The position numbers and the translations under genes were made by a program. A DNA stretch of 5,465 nucleotides from Dysgonamonadaceae bacterium (lineage in GTDB: Bacteria; Bacteroidota; Bacteroidia; Bacteroidales; Azobacteroidaceae). The notes below the pieces were generated by a model. That model made no database searches. It saw only the letters and a list, made by a program, of their open reading frames with translations, and was not told the origin of the DNA. Location: contig JAITTA010000258.1 in the NCBI GenBank assembly GCA_031287395.1, forward strand, positions 1 to 5,465. The letters are read 5' to 3'. Below, in pieces: positions 1 to 5,465 of this stretch; position 1 is the first letter of the stretch; every line of letters starts with the position of its first letter.

Positions 1-730
1 GTCTGACCGTTACTCCTGCAGCCAGACCGGACAATGCACTGGATAAATTGGTCGTAGCGCGACTTTCCAGTTTACTGTTAGATACAGTTGCAACAGCACC
101 TGTCAGGTTGACTTTTTTCTGTACGCCATATCCAACGACAACTACTTCTTCCAGCAATTTTGTGTCGGGAATCATTTTTACTTCCAACACGGTACGGTTA
201 TTGATTTTTACTTCATTATCGGTGTATCCGATATAGGTAAATACCAAAATTGCATTTCCGGGTACGGAAATTGTAAACTGACCCTCTTCATTGGTGGTTA
301 CTCCTTTTTGAGGATTACTCTTTAGGTAAACCGAACATCCGATTAATGGAAGGTTGTTCTCGTCCAGAACTGTTCCGGTGACCGTGATTTCTTTTTCCTG
401 TACGGGAGCCTGAGGTATTTGTTTCCCAGCTTTGAAGATCGTTATATGCCGGTTGTTGATACTATAAGATAGTCCCGTATTTTTCAAGGACTGGGAGAGT
501 ATTTCTTCAATGTTTCCATCTTGGACATGCACATTGGCTTTGATGCCGTTTACGTCATTGTCAATATAGTTAAACAGATATTCGCTGTTTTTTTCCACTA
601 TTTTGAAAATTTCGGTCAAAGCCGTTTTTTCAACCTTCAGCGATAGTTTGGTTGTTTGTGAGTAGGACTCAATCGCTTTCGATTGAAGAATACATAAAAA
701 TAATAGGATAAGAATACAATATTTTTTCAT
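1..730 (-). CDS. SusC-family TonB-dependent receptor/transducer with STN domain (N-terminal part, runs off left edge)
   Basis: This is the start of an outer-membrane TonB-dependent transporter of the SusC/RagA family; 243 codons are visible and the family usually has about 1000-1150 residues, so most of the plug and the whole barrel lie outside. The ATG at 728-730 opens a signal peptide (MKKYCILILLFLCILQSKA), cut around residues 19-25. Residues about 38-100 form a secretin/TonB short N-terminal (STN) domain, ending in NRHITIFK. Residues about 117-195 form a carboxypeptidase-regulatory-like beta domain (VTGTVLDENNLPLIGCSV ... TTNEEGQFTI). The SusC signature EEVVVVGYGVQKK (194-206) and the first plug residues (LTGAVATVS) follow. 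The STN domain is what sigma-regulating transducers use to contact FecR in the periplasm, and fecR and the sigma gene lie directly upstream on the same strand. A SusD-like lipoprotein is expected next, outside the window. The substrate cannot be told from this part. Confidence 0.95.
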   Translation of the reverse strand, partial: MKKYCILILLFLCILQSKAIESYSQTTKLSLKVEKTALTEIFKIVEKNSEYLFNYIDNDVNGIKANVHVQDGNIEEILSQSLKNTGLSYSINNRHITIFKAGKQIPQAPVQEKEITVTGTVLDENNLPLIGCSVYLKSNPQKGVTTNEEGQFTISVPGNAILVFTYIGYTDNEVKINNRTVLEVKMIPDTKLLEEVVVVGYGVQKKVNLTGAVATVSNSKLESRATTNLSSALSGLAAGVTVR

Positions 731-814
731 ACATTTGTATATGATTTAATTAATAATTTTTCAAAGAACTATTCGCATTAATTCTCTGAATGAGGTTAAT
801 TATTTCAGGAATGG

Positions 815-840
815 CCGGCTACTTTTTCGAGAGTAACCGG
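815..840. repeat. Hairpin-forming inverted repeat in the fecR-susC gap
   Basis: The arms CCGGCTAC (815-822) and GTAACCGG (833-840) pair over eight positions with one G-T wobble. A ninth T-A pair (823/832) leaves an 8-base loop. It is the most GC-rich part of the 146-base gap between the fecR stop and the susC start. On the plus strand it is followed by a T-rich run (GGTTTCGTTTTTTTG), as in an intrinsic terminator, but no plus-strand gene precedes it. On the coding (minus) strand the run lies before the hairpin, so it does not look like a terminator for fecR. It could be a leader structure, an operator, or chance. I found no clear Bacteroides-type -7 box (TAnnTTTG) in the gap. Confidence 0.4.
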
Positions 841-876
841 TTTCGTTTTTTTGTATTAATTCATAGGCATTCGGTA

Positions 877-1848
877 TTATTGTTTAGTAATTAGATATTT
901 GTTGTCTTTTATTTCCCAATTGAAATGGAGATTTTTCTTCATCAGGTTCAATATCTGGCAAATAGAAGAGGCTGCATCAAATGTTCCGGTTAATCTTCGG
1001 TTTTCAAACAGTTTTTCATCTGCTACGAATTCCACGTCATAATATTCCTGAAGAAGGGACAGGAATTCATGGAAAGTTAATGATTGGTATTTTATCAGAT
1101 TATTTTTCCATGCGGTGACTGTTTCCGTGTCAATATTTTTGATATTGATGTCTTTGTTTTGCCTGGAATAAGACAGCATCTGACGAGGTGATAGCAAAAC
1201 ATTCTGTTCCGGAGTTTCAAACCGGATGCTTCCTTCTACAAGAGTTATTTGTATCCGGTTTTCTTCCGGTTTTCTTTTGGCATTGAAAACCGTTCCCAAA
1301 ACAGTGATTGTCGCTCCGTCGAGATCAACTATAAATGGTTTTTCTTCGTTTCCGGTGACATCGAAGTAAGCCTCTCCCTTTAATTGAACTTTTCTTATTT
1401 CTTTTCCGTAAAGGCCGGAATAATTCAGCGTACTGTGTTTATTCAGGGTGATTTGGGTTCCGTCGGGAAGTTCAAAATTAGAGGTGCTATTTCCTGTCAT
1501 ACAAGTGAAGATTTGTTCCGTAGCAGCCGGAGAACGGAAAAATACCAGATAGATACACAGTCCGATCAATGATGCGGCAACAACCAGATTCGTATATTGG
1601 AACCAGGGGTAGGAGATCAATGGTTTTTTCCCGGTTTTATGAATTCGTTGCATTAGTTTTCTTGTGGAAACCTCGTAGTTTTCTATCCGGACACCGGAAA
1701 CTTCGGCATTCCAATAACTCTTTATCTGCCGGAACAATTTCTTGTTGTCGTCATTATCCGATAACCATTCGGATAAAAGAATCATATCTTCGTCGGAAGC
1801 TTCTCCTGAGAGTATGCGGATTATTGTCTGTTCTGTTTTGTGATCCAT
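877..1848 (-). CDS. FecR-family anti-sigma factor
   Basis: This is a complete 323-residue inner-membrane anti-sigma factor of the FecR type, the usual length for Bacteroidota. Residues 1-50 (ending in FRQIKSYWNAEV) form the cytoplasmic N-terminal region that holds the sigma factor. One transmembrane helix follows at about 87-104 (NLVVAASLIGLCIYLVFF). The periplasmic FecR domain covers about 111-210, with the typical signatures LPDGTQITLNKHSTLNY, GEAYFDV, PFIVD and VLGTVFNA. Residues about 255-321 resemble the C-terminal DUF4974-type domain (LTFHEFLSLLQEYYDVEF ... LTGTF), which resembles STN folds. The protein should bind the sigma factor encoded 58 bases upstream and release or activate it when the STN domain of the downstream SusC protein signals. 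The ATG at 1846-1848 starts just before the conserved region. No frameshift or missing block is visible. Confidence 0.95.
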   Translation of the reverse strand: MDHKTEQTIIRILSGEASDEDMILLSEWLSDNDDNKKLFRQIKSYWNAEVSGVRIENYEVSTRKLMQRIHKTGKKPLISYPWFQYTNLVVAASLIGLCIYLVFFRSPAATEQIFTCMTGNSTSNFELPDGTQITLNKHSTLNYSGLYGKEIRKVQLKGEAYFDVTGNEEKPFIVDLDGATITVLGTVFNAKRKPEENRIQITLVEGSIRFETPEQNVLLSPRQMLSYSRQNKDINIKNIDTETVTAWKNNLIKYQSLTFHEFLSLLQEYYDVEFVADEKLFENRRLTGTFDAASSICQILNLMKKNLHFNWEIKDNKYLITKQ

Positions 1849-1906
1849 GAATTTATTCCTTCATCTTTTTATTTAAAGTAACATGAATAGAAAAATACCC
1901 TTATAA

Positions 1907-2464
1907 TTAATTTGAAAAATGCAGTTTTTCTTTTATTTTTTTTACGGCGGTTGTTAAATGGGCCTCCAATGTTTTGGTAGAAATATGAAGGTGTTCTGCA
2001 GCCTCTTTGTATTTTAGTTTGTCTTCTCTGACCAGTTTGAATGCCAGTTTACATTTTGCCGGAAGTTGTTCTATGGCTTCGTTGATGAAATCGATTTGTT
2101 CTTTGGAAATGTAGTCGTCTTCGGGAGTTGTTTCCGTACAGGTAAAAAGTTCGATAGATACCTCATCCAAATCCATACGGATTAATTTTTGTTCTCTTAA
2201 ATAGTTTAAGGCTTTGAATTTTGCAATTTTGTAAATATAGGCGTTGAAATCATGAATTTGGATAAGCGTTTTTCTGTTTTCCCAAATGGTGAAAAATATG
2301 TCTGAGGTTAGTTCTTCTGACACTTCATTCGATTTTACGTACATGAATAGATACCTCATCATACGATCGCAATAAGACAGGTAGATAGTCTTCAATGCGT
2401 TCTCCGAATTTCTGAGAGATAAATCTTCAAGCAAAGATCGTATTTCAGGTGGTGTCTTTTTCAA
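1907..2464 (-). CDS. ECF RNA polymerase sigma factor (Bacteroides sigma-70 family)
   Basis: This is a 185-residue extracytoplasmic-function sigma factor. Region 2 covers about residues 22-92 (ALKTIYLSYCDRMMRYLF ... TSDIFFTIWENRKTL ... FNAYIYKIAKFKALNYLRE), which binds core polymerase and melts the -10 element. Region 4 covers about 124-178 (IEQLPAKCKLAFKLVRED ... YKEAAEHLHISTKTLEAH), with a helix-turn-helix for the -35 element. There is no extra C-terminal domain, so control should come from the FecR anti-sigma factor encoded next. The in-frame start is a TTG at 2462-2464. The nearest ATG codons upstream (2489-2491 and 2471-2473) are one frame off and end in a TGA overlapping this TTG, so an ATG start would need one extra base in the TTTT run. 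The likely target is the susC locus, possibly with autoregulation. Confidence 0.93.
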   Translation of the reverse strand: MKKTPPEIRSLLEDLSLRNSENALKTIYLSYCDRMMRYLFMYVKSNEVSEELTSDIFFTIWENRKTLIQIHDFNAYIYKIAKFKALNYLREQKLIRMDLDEVSIELFTCTETTPEDDYISKEQIDFINEAIEQLPAKCKLAFKLVREDKLKYKEAAEHLHISTKTLEAHLTTAVKKIKEKLHFSN

Positions 2465-2614
2465 AATCGCATTAAATGTGAAAAAATCATGAATTTTCGT
2501 TAAAATGATGATTTACCATTATTATAAAAGTAACGGATTTTTTAGAATACCCTGAATAATTTAAAGTTAAAAATTCTGAATTTTTATGTAAAAAAAATCG
2601 CAAAAAAATAATAA
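2465..2614 (-). promoter_or_regulatory. AT-rich upstream region of the sigma factor gene, presumed promoter
   Basis: This stretch is almost all A and T and holds no plausible gene. It precedes the sigma-fecR-susC cluster, so a promoter is expected here. The best match to the Bacteroides -7 box TAnnTTTG on the minus strand is TACTTTTA at 2525-2532, about 60 bases before the TTG start, with the last base wrong. I see no TTTG at the matching -33 position. An imperfect palindrome around TCATGA (2487-2492) has arms GAAAA/TTTTC with unequal spacing. None of this is strong; the call rests mainly on position. Confidence 0.25.
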
Positions 2615-2641
2615 ATACTTGAAGGAGAGGCGAAATAAGCC

Positions 2642-3181
2642 ATGAAAAGTAACGTTTTCAGATGGCCAGTAACGACTTCGATTGCAAACAGTCGCTTCAG
2701 CCTTGTCATGCCCGCGCCCAAGGCAAGTTCCCTTGAACTTATCAGCGAATATATTTCGTCGTCGGGAATTACCGTCAGCCCGCAGAGCGCCAAAGCTACA
2801 ATCGCATCATTCTTCGCCCGTATGGGGACGCAAAGCGCTGAAATAACCCATGTGGGACTCAACGGCTCAAGCATCGTCAGCCTGATAACATATATCTATG
2901 CCGACAGGAATGTCAGCGTCAGCGGAACTTATACATTTTCAGGCGGAAAAGAGGTATATAACCTGCAACTGAAAAAAGGCTGGAACACCATAATCAACAC
3001 ATGGGATTACTCGACCGCCGAAAACGATTTCTATGCAACCGGCCCCGTGCCTTCAAGCTCGGCATGGATAACGGAAGACGATGTATCGTCTTCTTCTGTT
3101 TTCCAGGCGCTTCCCAGTTTATTCGCGGGATCGGCGAATTCCTTGACCCGGGCTAAAAGCTCCCCAATGAGTTTACCGTGA
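2642..3181 (+). pseudogene. Plus-strand gene fragment: C-terminal half of a small secreted-type Bacteroidales protein, fused to antisense peptidase sequence
   Basis: This 179-residue open frame is a composite. Residues 1 to about 147 (to about 3082) look like real protein. They hold ANSRFSLVMPAP (15-26), TYIYADRNVSVSGTY (83-97) and YNLQLKKGWNTI (106-117). From memory this pattern resembles the C-terminal half of short Bacteroidales lipoproteins of unknown function, which often end soon after a GPVPS..W motif like that at 134-142. Residues from about 148 on are only the antisense of the peptidase fragment. There is no signal peptide or lipobox, so the N-terminal half is missing. A TAA (2636-2638) lies two codons before the ATG. 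An AAGGAG (2622-2627) lies 14 bases before the ATG, too far for a good ribosome site. GC is about 49% against about 40% in the neighbours, and it is the only plus-strand coding signal. An expressed short protein is possible but unlikely. Family assignment is tentative. Confidence 0.55.
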
Positions 3182-3495
3182 TCATGCTCATCGTCCTGGA
3201 CAAGACCAGAATAGGCTTCATGCGGAAGTAATCCTAAACTGTCGATATTAACCAACGGATCATAGTTGCAGCCTCCTTCCGTAAACCGGGCGGCTCCTTG
3301 CCTCAGAATATAGTTTTGAGCTTTTTGTAAATAGACATTGTAAACGAAATACATTGCAGAAAGATCAATGAAACGCCCTTTGATCCTGTATATTTCCGAT
3401 TCGAGAAATGAAGTGGTGGAGAAAGCCCAGCATGTGCCTGAAATTTGCTGAGTAACCGGCAGAGCTGGGACTTCATTGATTATGGTAAGATTCAA
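3031..3495 (-). pseudogene. Truncated C1-family cysteine peptidase (aminopeptidase C/bleomycin hydrolase type), N-terminal catalytic part only
   Basis: The frame reads 154 residues, of which about 1-135 are peptidase-like. Residues 13-25 (PVTQQISGTCWAF) carry the oxyanion-hole glutamine (Gln16) and the catalytic cysteine (Cys22), six apart as in papain. They are followed by STTSFLESEIYR, DLSAMYFVYNVYLQKAQNY and FTEGG, typical of the PepC/bleomycin hydrolase family, whose full length is roughly 350-450 residues. The catalytic His and Asn come much later and are absent, so this cannot be an active peptidase. Homology seems to stop after GSAWKTE (3091-3111); the last 20 or so residues are antisense of the opposing fragment. 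At the 5' end there is no ATG: only a TTG (3493-3495), with an in-frame TAA five codons before it (3508-3510). No secretion signal is present, although many Bacteroidales homologues have one. It begins 43 bases after the TPR gene stop on the same strand, so it may be transcribed by read-through. Confidence 0.8.
3062..3108. repeat. Imperfect inverted repeat at the join of two opposed gene fragments
   Basis: The core is GAAGACGAT (3074-3082), a GT spacer, and ATCGTCTTC (3085-3093): nine perfect base pairs around two bases. The symmetry extends outward to 3062 and 3108. The left arm (3062-3082) matches the reverse complement of the right arm (3085-3108) at 18 of 21 positions, plus one 3-base gap. 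As a result both fragments read similarly into the join: W-I-T-E-D-D on the plus strand and W-K-T-E-E-D-D on the minus strand. It could fold as a hairpin with a TGTA loop, followed on the plus strand by TTCTGTTTT, so a weak terminator is an alternative reading. It lies where homology to each fragment's family appears to stop. Confidence 0.7.
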
Positions 3496-3538
3496 TGGCT
3501 CCAGTCCTTATTTGTAATCTCTACATAGCAATTTGTGT

Positions 3539-4612
3539 CTAGAATCCATATTGTTGGCGTAGTAATTCCAGTTCTTTTGCGAGGGTTCCCTCGCTGTCGC
3601 CGGTCTTTTTTATACCTTCCTGGAGTGTGATGATTGCTTTTTTATATTCACCAAGACGAACGAGAAAGTCAGCTTGGTAGAGGTATAACGAATCCATTTC
3701 AGGTAACAGGGTAATCGCTTTTGAGACGTAAGTCAAGGCTCTTGCCCAATCCTGTATTTGTGAACAATAGTTGGCAGCCATCAGTTGTACGACGTAACTA
3801 TCCGGATTCCGAAGCAGGAATTCGTCGATCTTTTCAAGAGCTTTATTGATATTACCGTTTTTCTCGTAAGCGTATATCAGGTTCATCAAATCATTGGAAT
3901 TTGTATTTCCAAGAGATTGTGCAAATTCGAAGGCATCGATTGACTTTCCTGTTTCCCCGATATCTTTGTAAGTATTCCCGAGGCGACTCCATGTTTCGGG
4001 ATTCAGAGGACTTATTTTTTGTATTCGGGATGCAATCTCCAGGACTTTCTCTTTGTCTTCCAATGAAACATAATTTTGCAGTTGCAACCACAGTAAGTCG
4101 ATGTCGTTGTTGTTTATCAATTCGAGGGCTTCTTTTAATACGTCGATGGAGGCATCGAAGAGATCCACTTCGTGTAAAGCTTCCGCCATAGCCTGATAGA
4201 TGATTGATAAATTTTCCTGATTTTCGGTGTATTTCTTTTTCAGTTTTTTGAAAAACAAGAATGCATCTTCTTCCATTCCAAGATGCAGAAGAGCGCTTAT
4301 CTTATGTCCGTCGGGCCAGATTTGCGACATGTCTTTGTATTTTTCCGCGAGGAATAACAAATCGTTCCACATTTCATAATCGTTGAGAAGGAGCAATATT
4401 TCGTAAATCAGGTCTTCATTATCCGGATAAAATTTAAAAGCGTAATTAATGGTCTGTTTTGCTTTATCTATTTGATCTTCAGATAGATAAATATCAATGA
4501 TTTCACAAAGTTCATCTACTTCGTAATAACCGGGAATTTGTCCTTTGTTCAATGCTTCGTCCCAAGTCCGGAAAAAATCAGGGATGTCGCTTTCGTTTTT
4601 TTCTGCCATCAT
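3539..4612 (-). CDS. Tetratricopeptide repeat protein
   Basis: This is a complete 357-residue, all-helical, acidic protein with no signal peptide or membrane segment, so it is probably cytoplasmic. TPR-like helix pairs are visible at about residues 32-63 (EIIDIYLSEDQIDKAKQTIN), 137-170, 205-236 (WSRLGNTYKDIGETGKSIDA), 239-270 (LIYAYEKNGNINKALEKIDE), 273-304 and 307-340 (YLYQADFLVRLGEYKKAI). Residues 64-130 are probably more degenerate repeats. No catalytic domain is attached. TPR arrays bind partner proteins, but nothing here names the partner. The gene starts 31 bases after glnS on the same strand and is probably co-transcribed with it. Two ATG codons are adjacent (4610-4612 and 4607-4609), and either could be used. 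No terminator is visible in the 43 bases after its TAG stop. Confidence 0.92.
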   Translation of the reverse strand: MMAEKNESDIPDFFRTWDEALNKGQIPGYYEVDELCEIIDIYLSEDQIDKAKQTINYAFKFYPDNEDLIYEILLLLNDYEMWNDLLFLAEKYKDMSQIWPDGHKISALLHLGMEEDAFLFFKKLKKKYTENQENLSIIYQAMAEALHEVDLFDASIDVLKEALELINNNDIDLLWLQLQNYVSLEDKEKVLEIASRIQKISPLNPETWSRLGNTYKDIGETGKSIDAFEFAQSLGNTNSNDLMNLIYAYEKNGNINKALEKIDEFLLRNPDSYVVQLMAANYCSQIQDWARALTYVSKAITLLPEMDSLYLYQADFLVRLGEYKKAIITLQEGIKKTGDSEGTLAKELELLRQQYGF

Positions 4613-4643
4613 TTGGAATCTATATTTTCCGTCATCCGGTATC

Positions 4644-5465
4644 TTACTTGTTAATTATTTTACTCCAGGAATCTTTCAGGGGTACCGTGCGATTGAAAAC
4701 CAGTTTCTCCGGAGTTGTATCGGGATCTACGTTAAAATATCCTAATCGTTGGAATTGAAAACTTTCCAGGGTTTGAGGGTTTTCAAGTTCTTTTTCCACG
4801 CGGCAATTCGTCAACACCTTGAGGGAGTCCGGATTTAGAAGTTCGCGAAAATCTTTCTCTTTTTCGTCTCCGGGATTTTCGACCATGAATAGCCGGTCAT
4901 ACAGGCGTACTTCAGCAGGGATACTGTGTTCGACAGACACCCAGTGAAGGGTTCCTTTTACTTTCCGGTCGCTTTCTGGCATTCCGCTACGTGTCAGCGG
5001 GTCGTATTCGGCATATAATTCGATGATATTTCCGTTTTCGTCTTTTTTACATCCCGTACATTTTACGATATATGCATTTTTCAGGCGAACTTCTTGTCCG
5101 GGAGTCATGCGGAAGAATTTTTTAGGGGCTTCTTCCATGAAGTCTTCCCGTTCGATGAACAATTCGCGTGTAAAGGCAATTTTATGACTACCCATGCTTT
5201 CATCTTCCGGATTGTTGATGGCTTCCATCATTTCTACCTGCCCTTCAGGATAATTTGTCAGGATGAGTTTTACGGGATCAAGAACTGCAGAGACCCGTTT
5301 TGCTTTGGCATTGAGGTCTTCCCGGATGGAATGTTCCAGCAAGGCAACATCAATTGTTCCGTCGTATTTGGTATAACCAATCCGGTCGATAAAATTGTGG
5401 ATAGCGTCCGGAGTATAACCTCTCCGGCGATATCCGCAGATGGTCGGCATCCGGGGGTCGTCCCA
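4644..5465 (-). CDS. glnS: Glutaminyl-tRNA synthetase (C-terminal half, runs off right edge)
   Basis: This class I aminoacyl-tRNA synthetase charges tRNA-Gln with glutamine in the cytoplasm. The visible 273 residues are roughly the second half of a protein of about 550-580. The frame is open through the right edge, beginning WDDPRMPTICGYRRRGYTP, the conserved GlnRS block just after the KMSKS loop. The ATP-binding HIGH motif and KMSKS are therefore outside the window, and the ATG at 5448-5450 is internal (the Met of PRMPT). Next come SIREDLNAKAKRVSAVLDPV, then the two anticodon-binding beta-barrel domains with EVRLKNAYIVKC, KVKGTLHWVS and VEIR-like AEVRLYDRLF. The C-terminus LVFNRTVPLKDSWSKI is the standard ending, so the 3' end is intact. 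Its presence implies direct Gln-tRNA charging rather than sole reliance on the GatCAB transamidation route. The TPR gene follows after 31 bases. Confidence 0.98.
   Translation of the reverse strand, partial: WDDPRMPTICGYRRRGYTPDAIHNFIDRIGYTKYDGTIDVALLEHSIREDLNAKAKRVSAVLDPVKLILTNYPEGQVEMMEAINNPEDESMGSHKIAFTRELFIEREDFMEEAPKKFFRMTPGQEVRLKNAYIVKCTGCKKDENGNIIELYAEYDPLTRSGMPESDRKVKGTLHWVSVEHSIPAEVRLYDRLFMVENPGDEKEKDFRELLNPDSLKVLTNCRVEKELENPQTLESFQFQRLGYFNVDPDTTPEKLVFNRTVPLKDSWSKIINK

Noticed and set aside
2480..2498. Near-palindrome centred on TCATGA upstream of the sigma gene
   Set aside because: The arms are only A/T runs with unequal spacing, as expected by chance in such AT-rich DNA.
2584..2874. 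Minus-strand open frame of 96 codons overlapping the plus-strand fragment
   Set aside because: It is antisense to the plus-strand piece that carries recognisable protein patterns, it runs into an AT-rich tail, and it shows no family features.
3074..3102. Intrinsic terminator for the plus-strand fragment (8-base stem, TGTA loop, T-rich tail)
   Set aside because: The open frame continues through it with no stop before it, and its position matches the apparent breakpoint between two gene fragments better.
3494..3541. Alternative minus-strand frame reading DTNCYVEITNKDWSH before a TGA, possibly another gene's tail or a frameshifted N-terminus of the peptidase
   Set aside because: It is too short, it overlaps the TPR stop, and I do not recognise it as part of the peptidase family's N-terminus.
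3901..4191. Plus-strand open frame of 96 codons inside the TPR gene, and similar frames within glnS, fecR and susC
   Set aside because: All are antisense or out-of-frame shadows of well-supported genes, with no family patterns of their own.
4609..4635. Eight-codon frame (MTENIDSK, then TGA) overlapping the start of the TPR gene
   Set aside because: It is too short to judge and has no ribosome site; the TGA overlapping ATGATG is probably chance.

Overview
The window looks like chromosomal DNA from a gut-type Bacteroidota organism, most likely order Bacteroidales. The evidence is the gene set: a SusC-like TonB-dependent receptor with an N-terminal STN domain, its FecR-type anti-sigma factor, a Bacteroides-type ECF sigma factor, and a glutaminyl-tRNA synthetase followed by a TPR protein. 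Base composition outside the middle of the window is AT-rich (about 35-42% GC in lines counted by eye), and Shine-Dalgarno sequences are mostly absent, which also fits. All intact genes lie on the minus strand, so transcription runs from right to left.

Layout from right to left. The C-terminal half of glnS enters from the right edge (5465 to 4644). After 31 bases comes a complete TPR-repeat protein (4612 to 3539), probably in the same transcript. Next is a scrambled segment of about 0.9 kb (roughly 2615-3495) with two gene pieces in opposite orientation: the N-terminal third of a C1-family (aminopeptidase C/bleomycin hydrolase type) cysteine peptidase on the minus strand, and a plus-strand piece resembling the C-terminal half of a small secreted Bacteroidales protein. 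The two pieces meet head-on at about 3083 in an inverted repeat; neither has a normal start or its own end. After an AT-rich stretch (2465-2614) comes a cell-surface signalling cassette: ECF sigma factor (2464 to 1907), FecR-like anti-sigma factor (1848 to 877) and a SusC-family transducer/receptor (730 to the left edge, 243 residues visible).

The left half is a coherent system of a known type. The STN domain of the outer-membrane SusC protein is expected to report substrate binding to the periplasmic part of FecR, which then releases the sigma factor to transcribe the transport locus. The SusD partner and any enzymes would lie beyond the left edge, so the substrate cannot be read from this window.

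The odd part is the middle. Its base composition differs from both flanks (about 49% GC over 2641-3060 and about 46% over 3121-3360), and the palindromic join is what a rearrangement, a decayed insertion, or an amplification/assembly chimera would leave. I see no transposase, integrase, tRNA, rRNA or CRISPR array, and I do not see convincing evidence for a new biological system.
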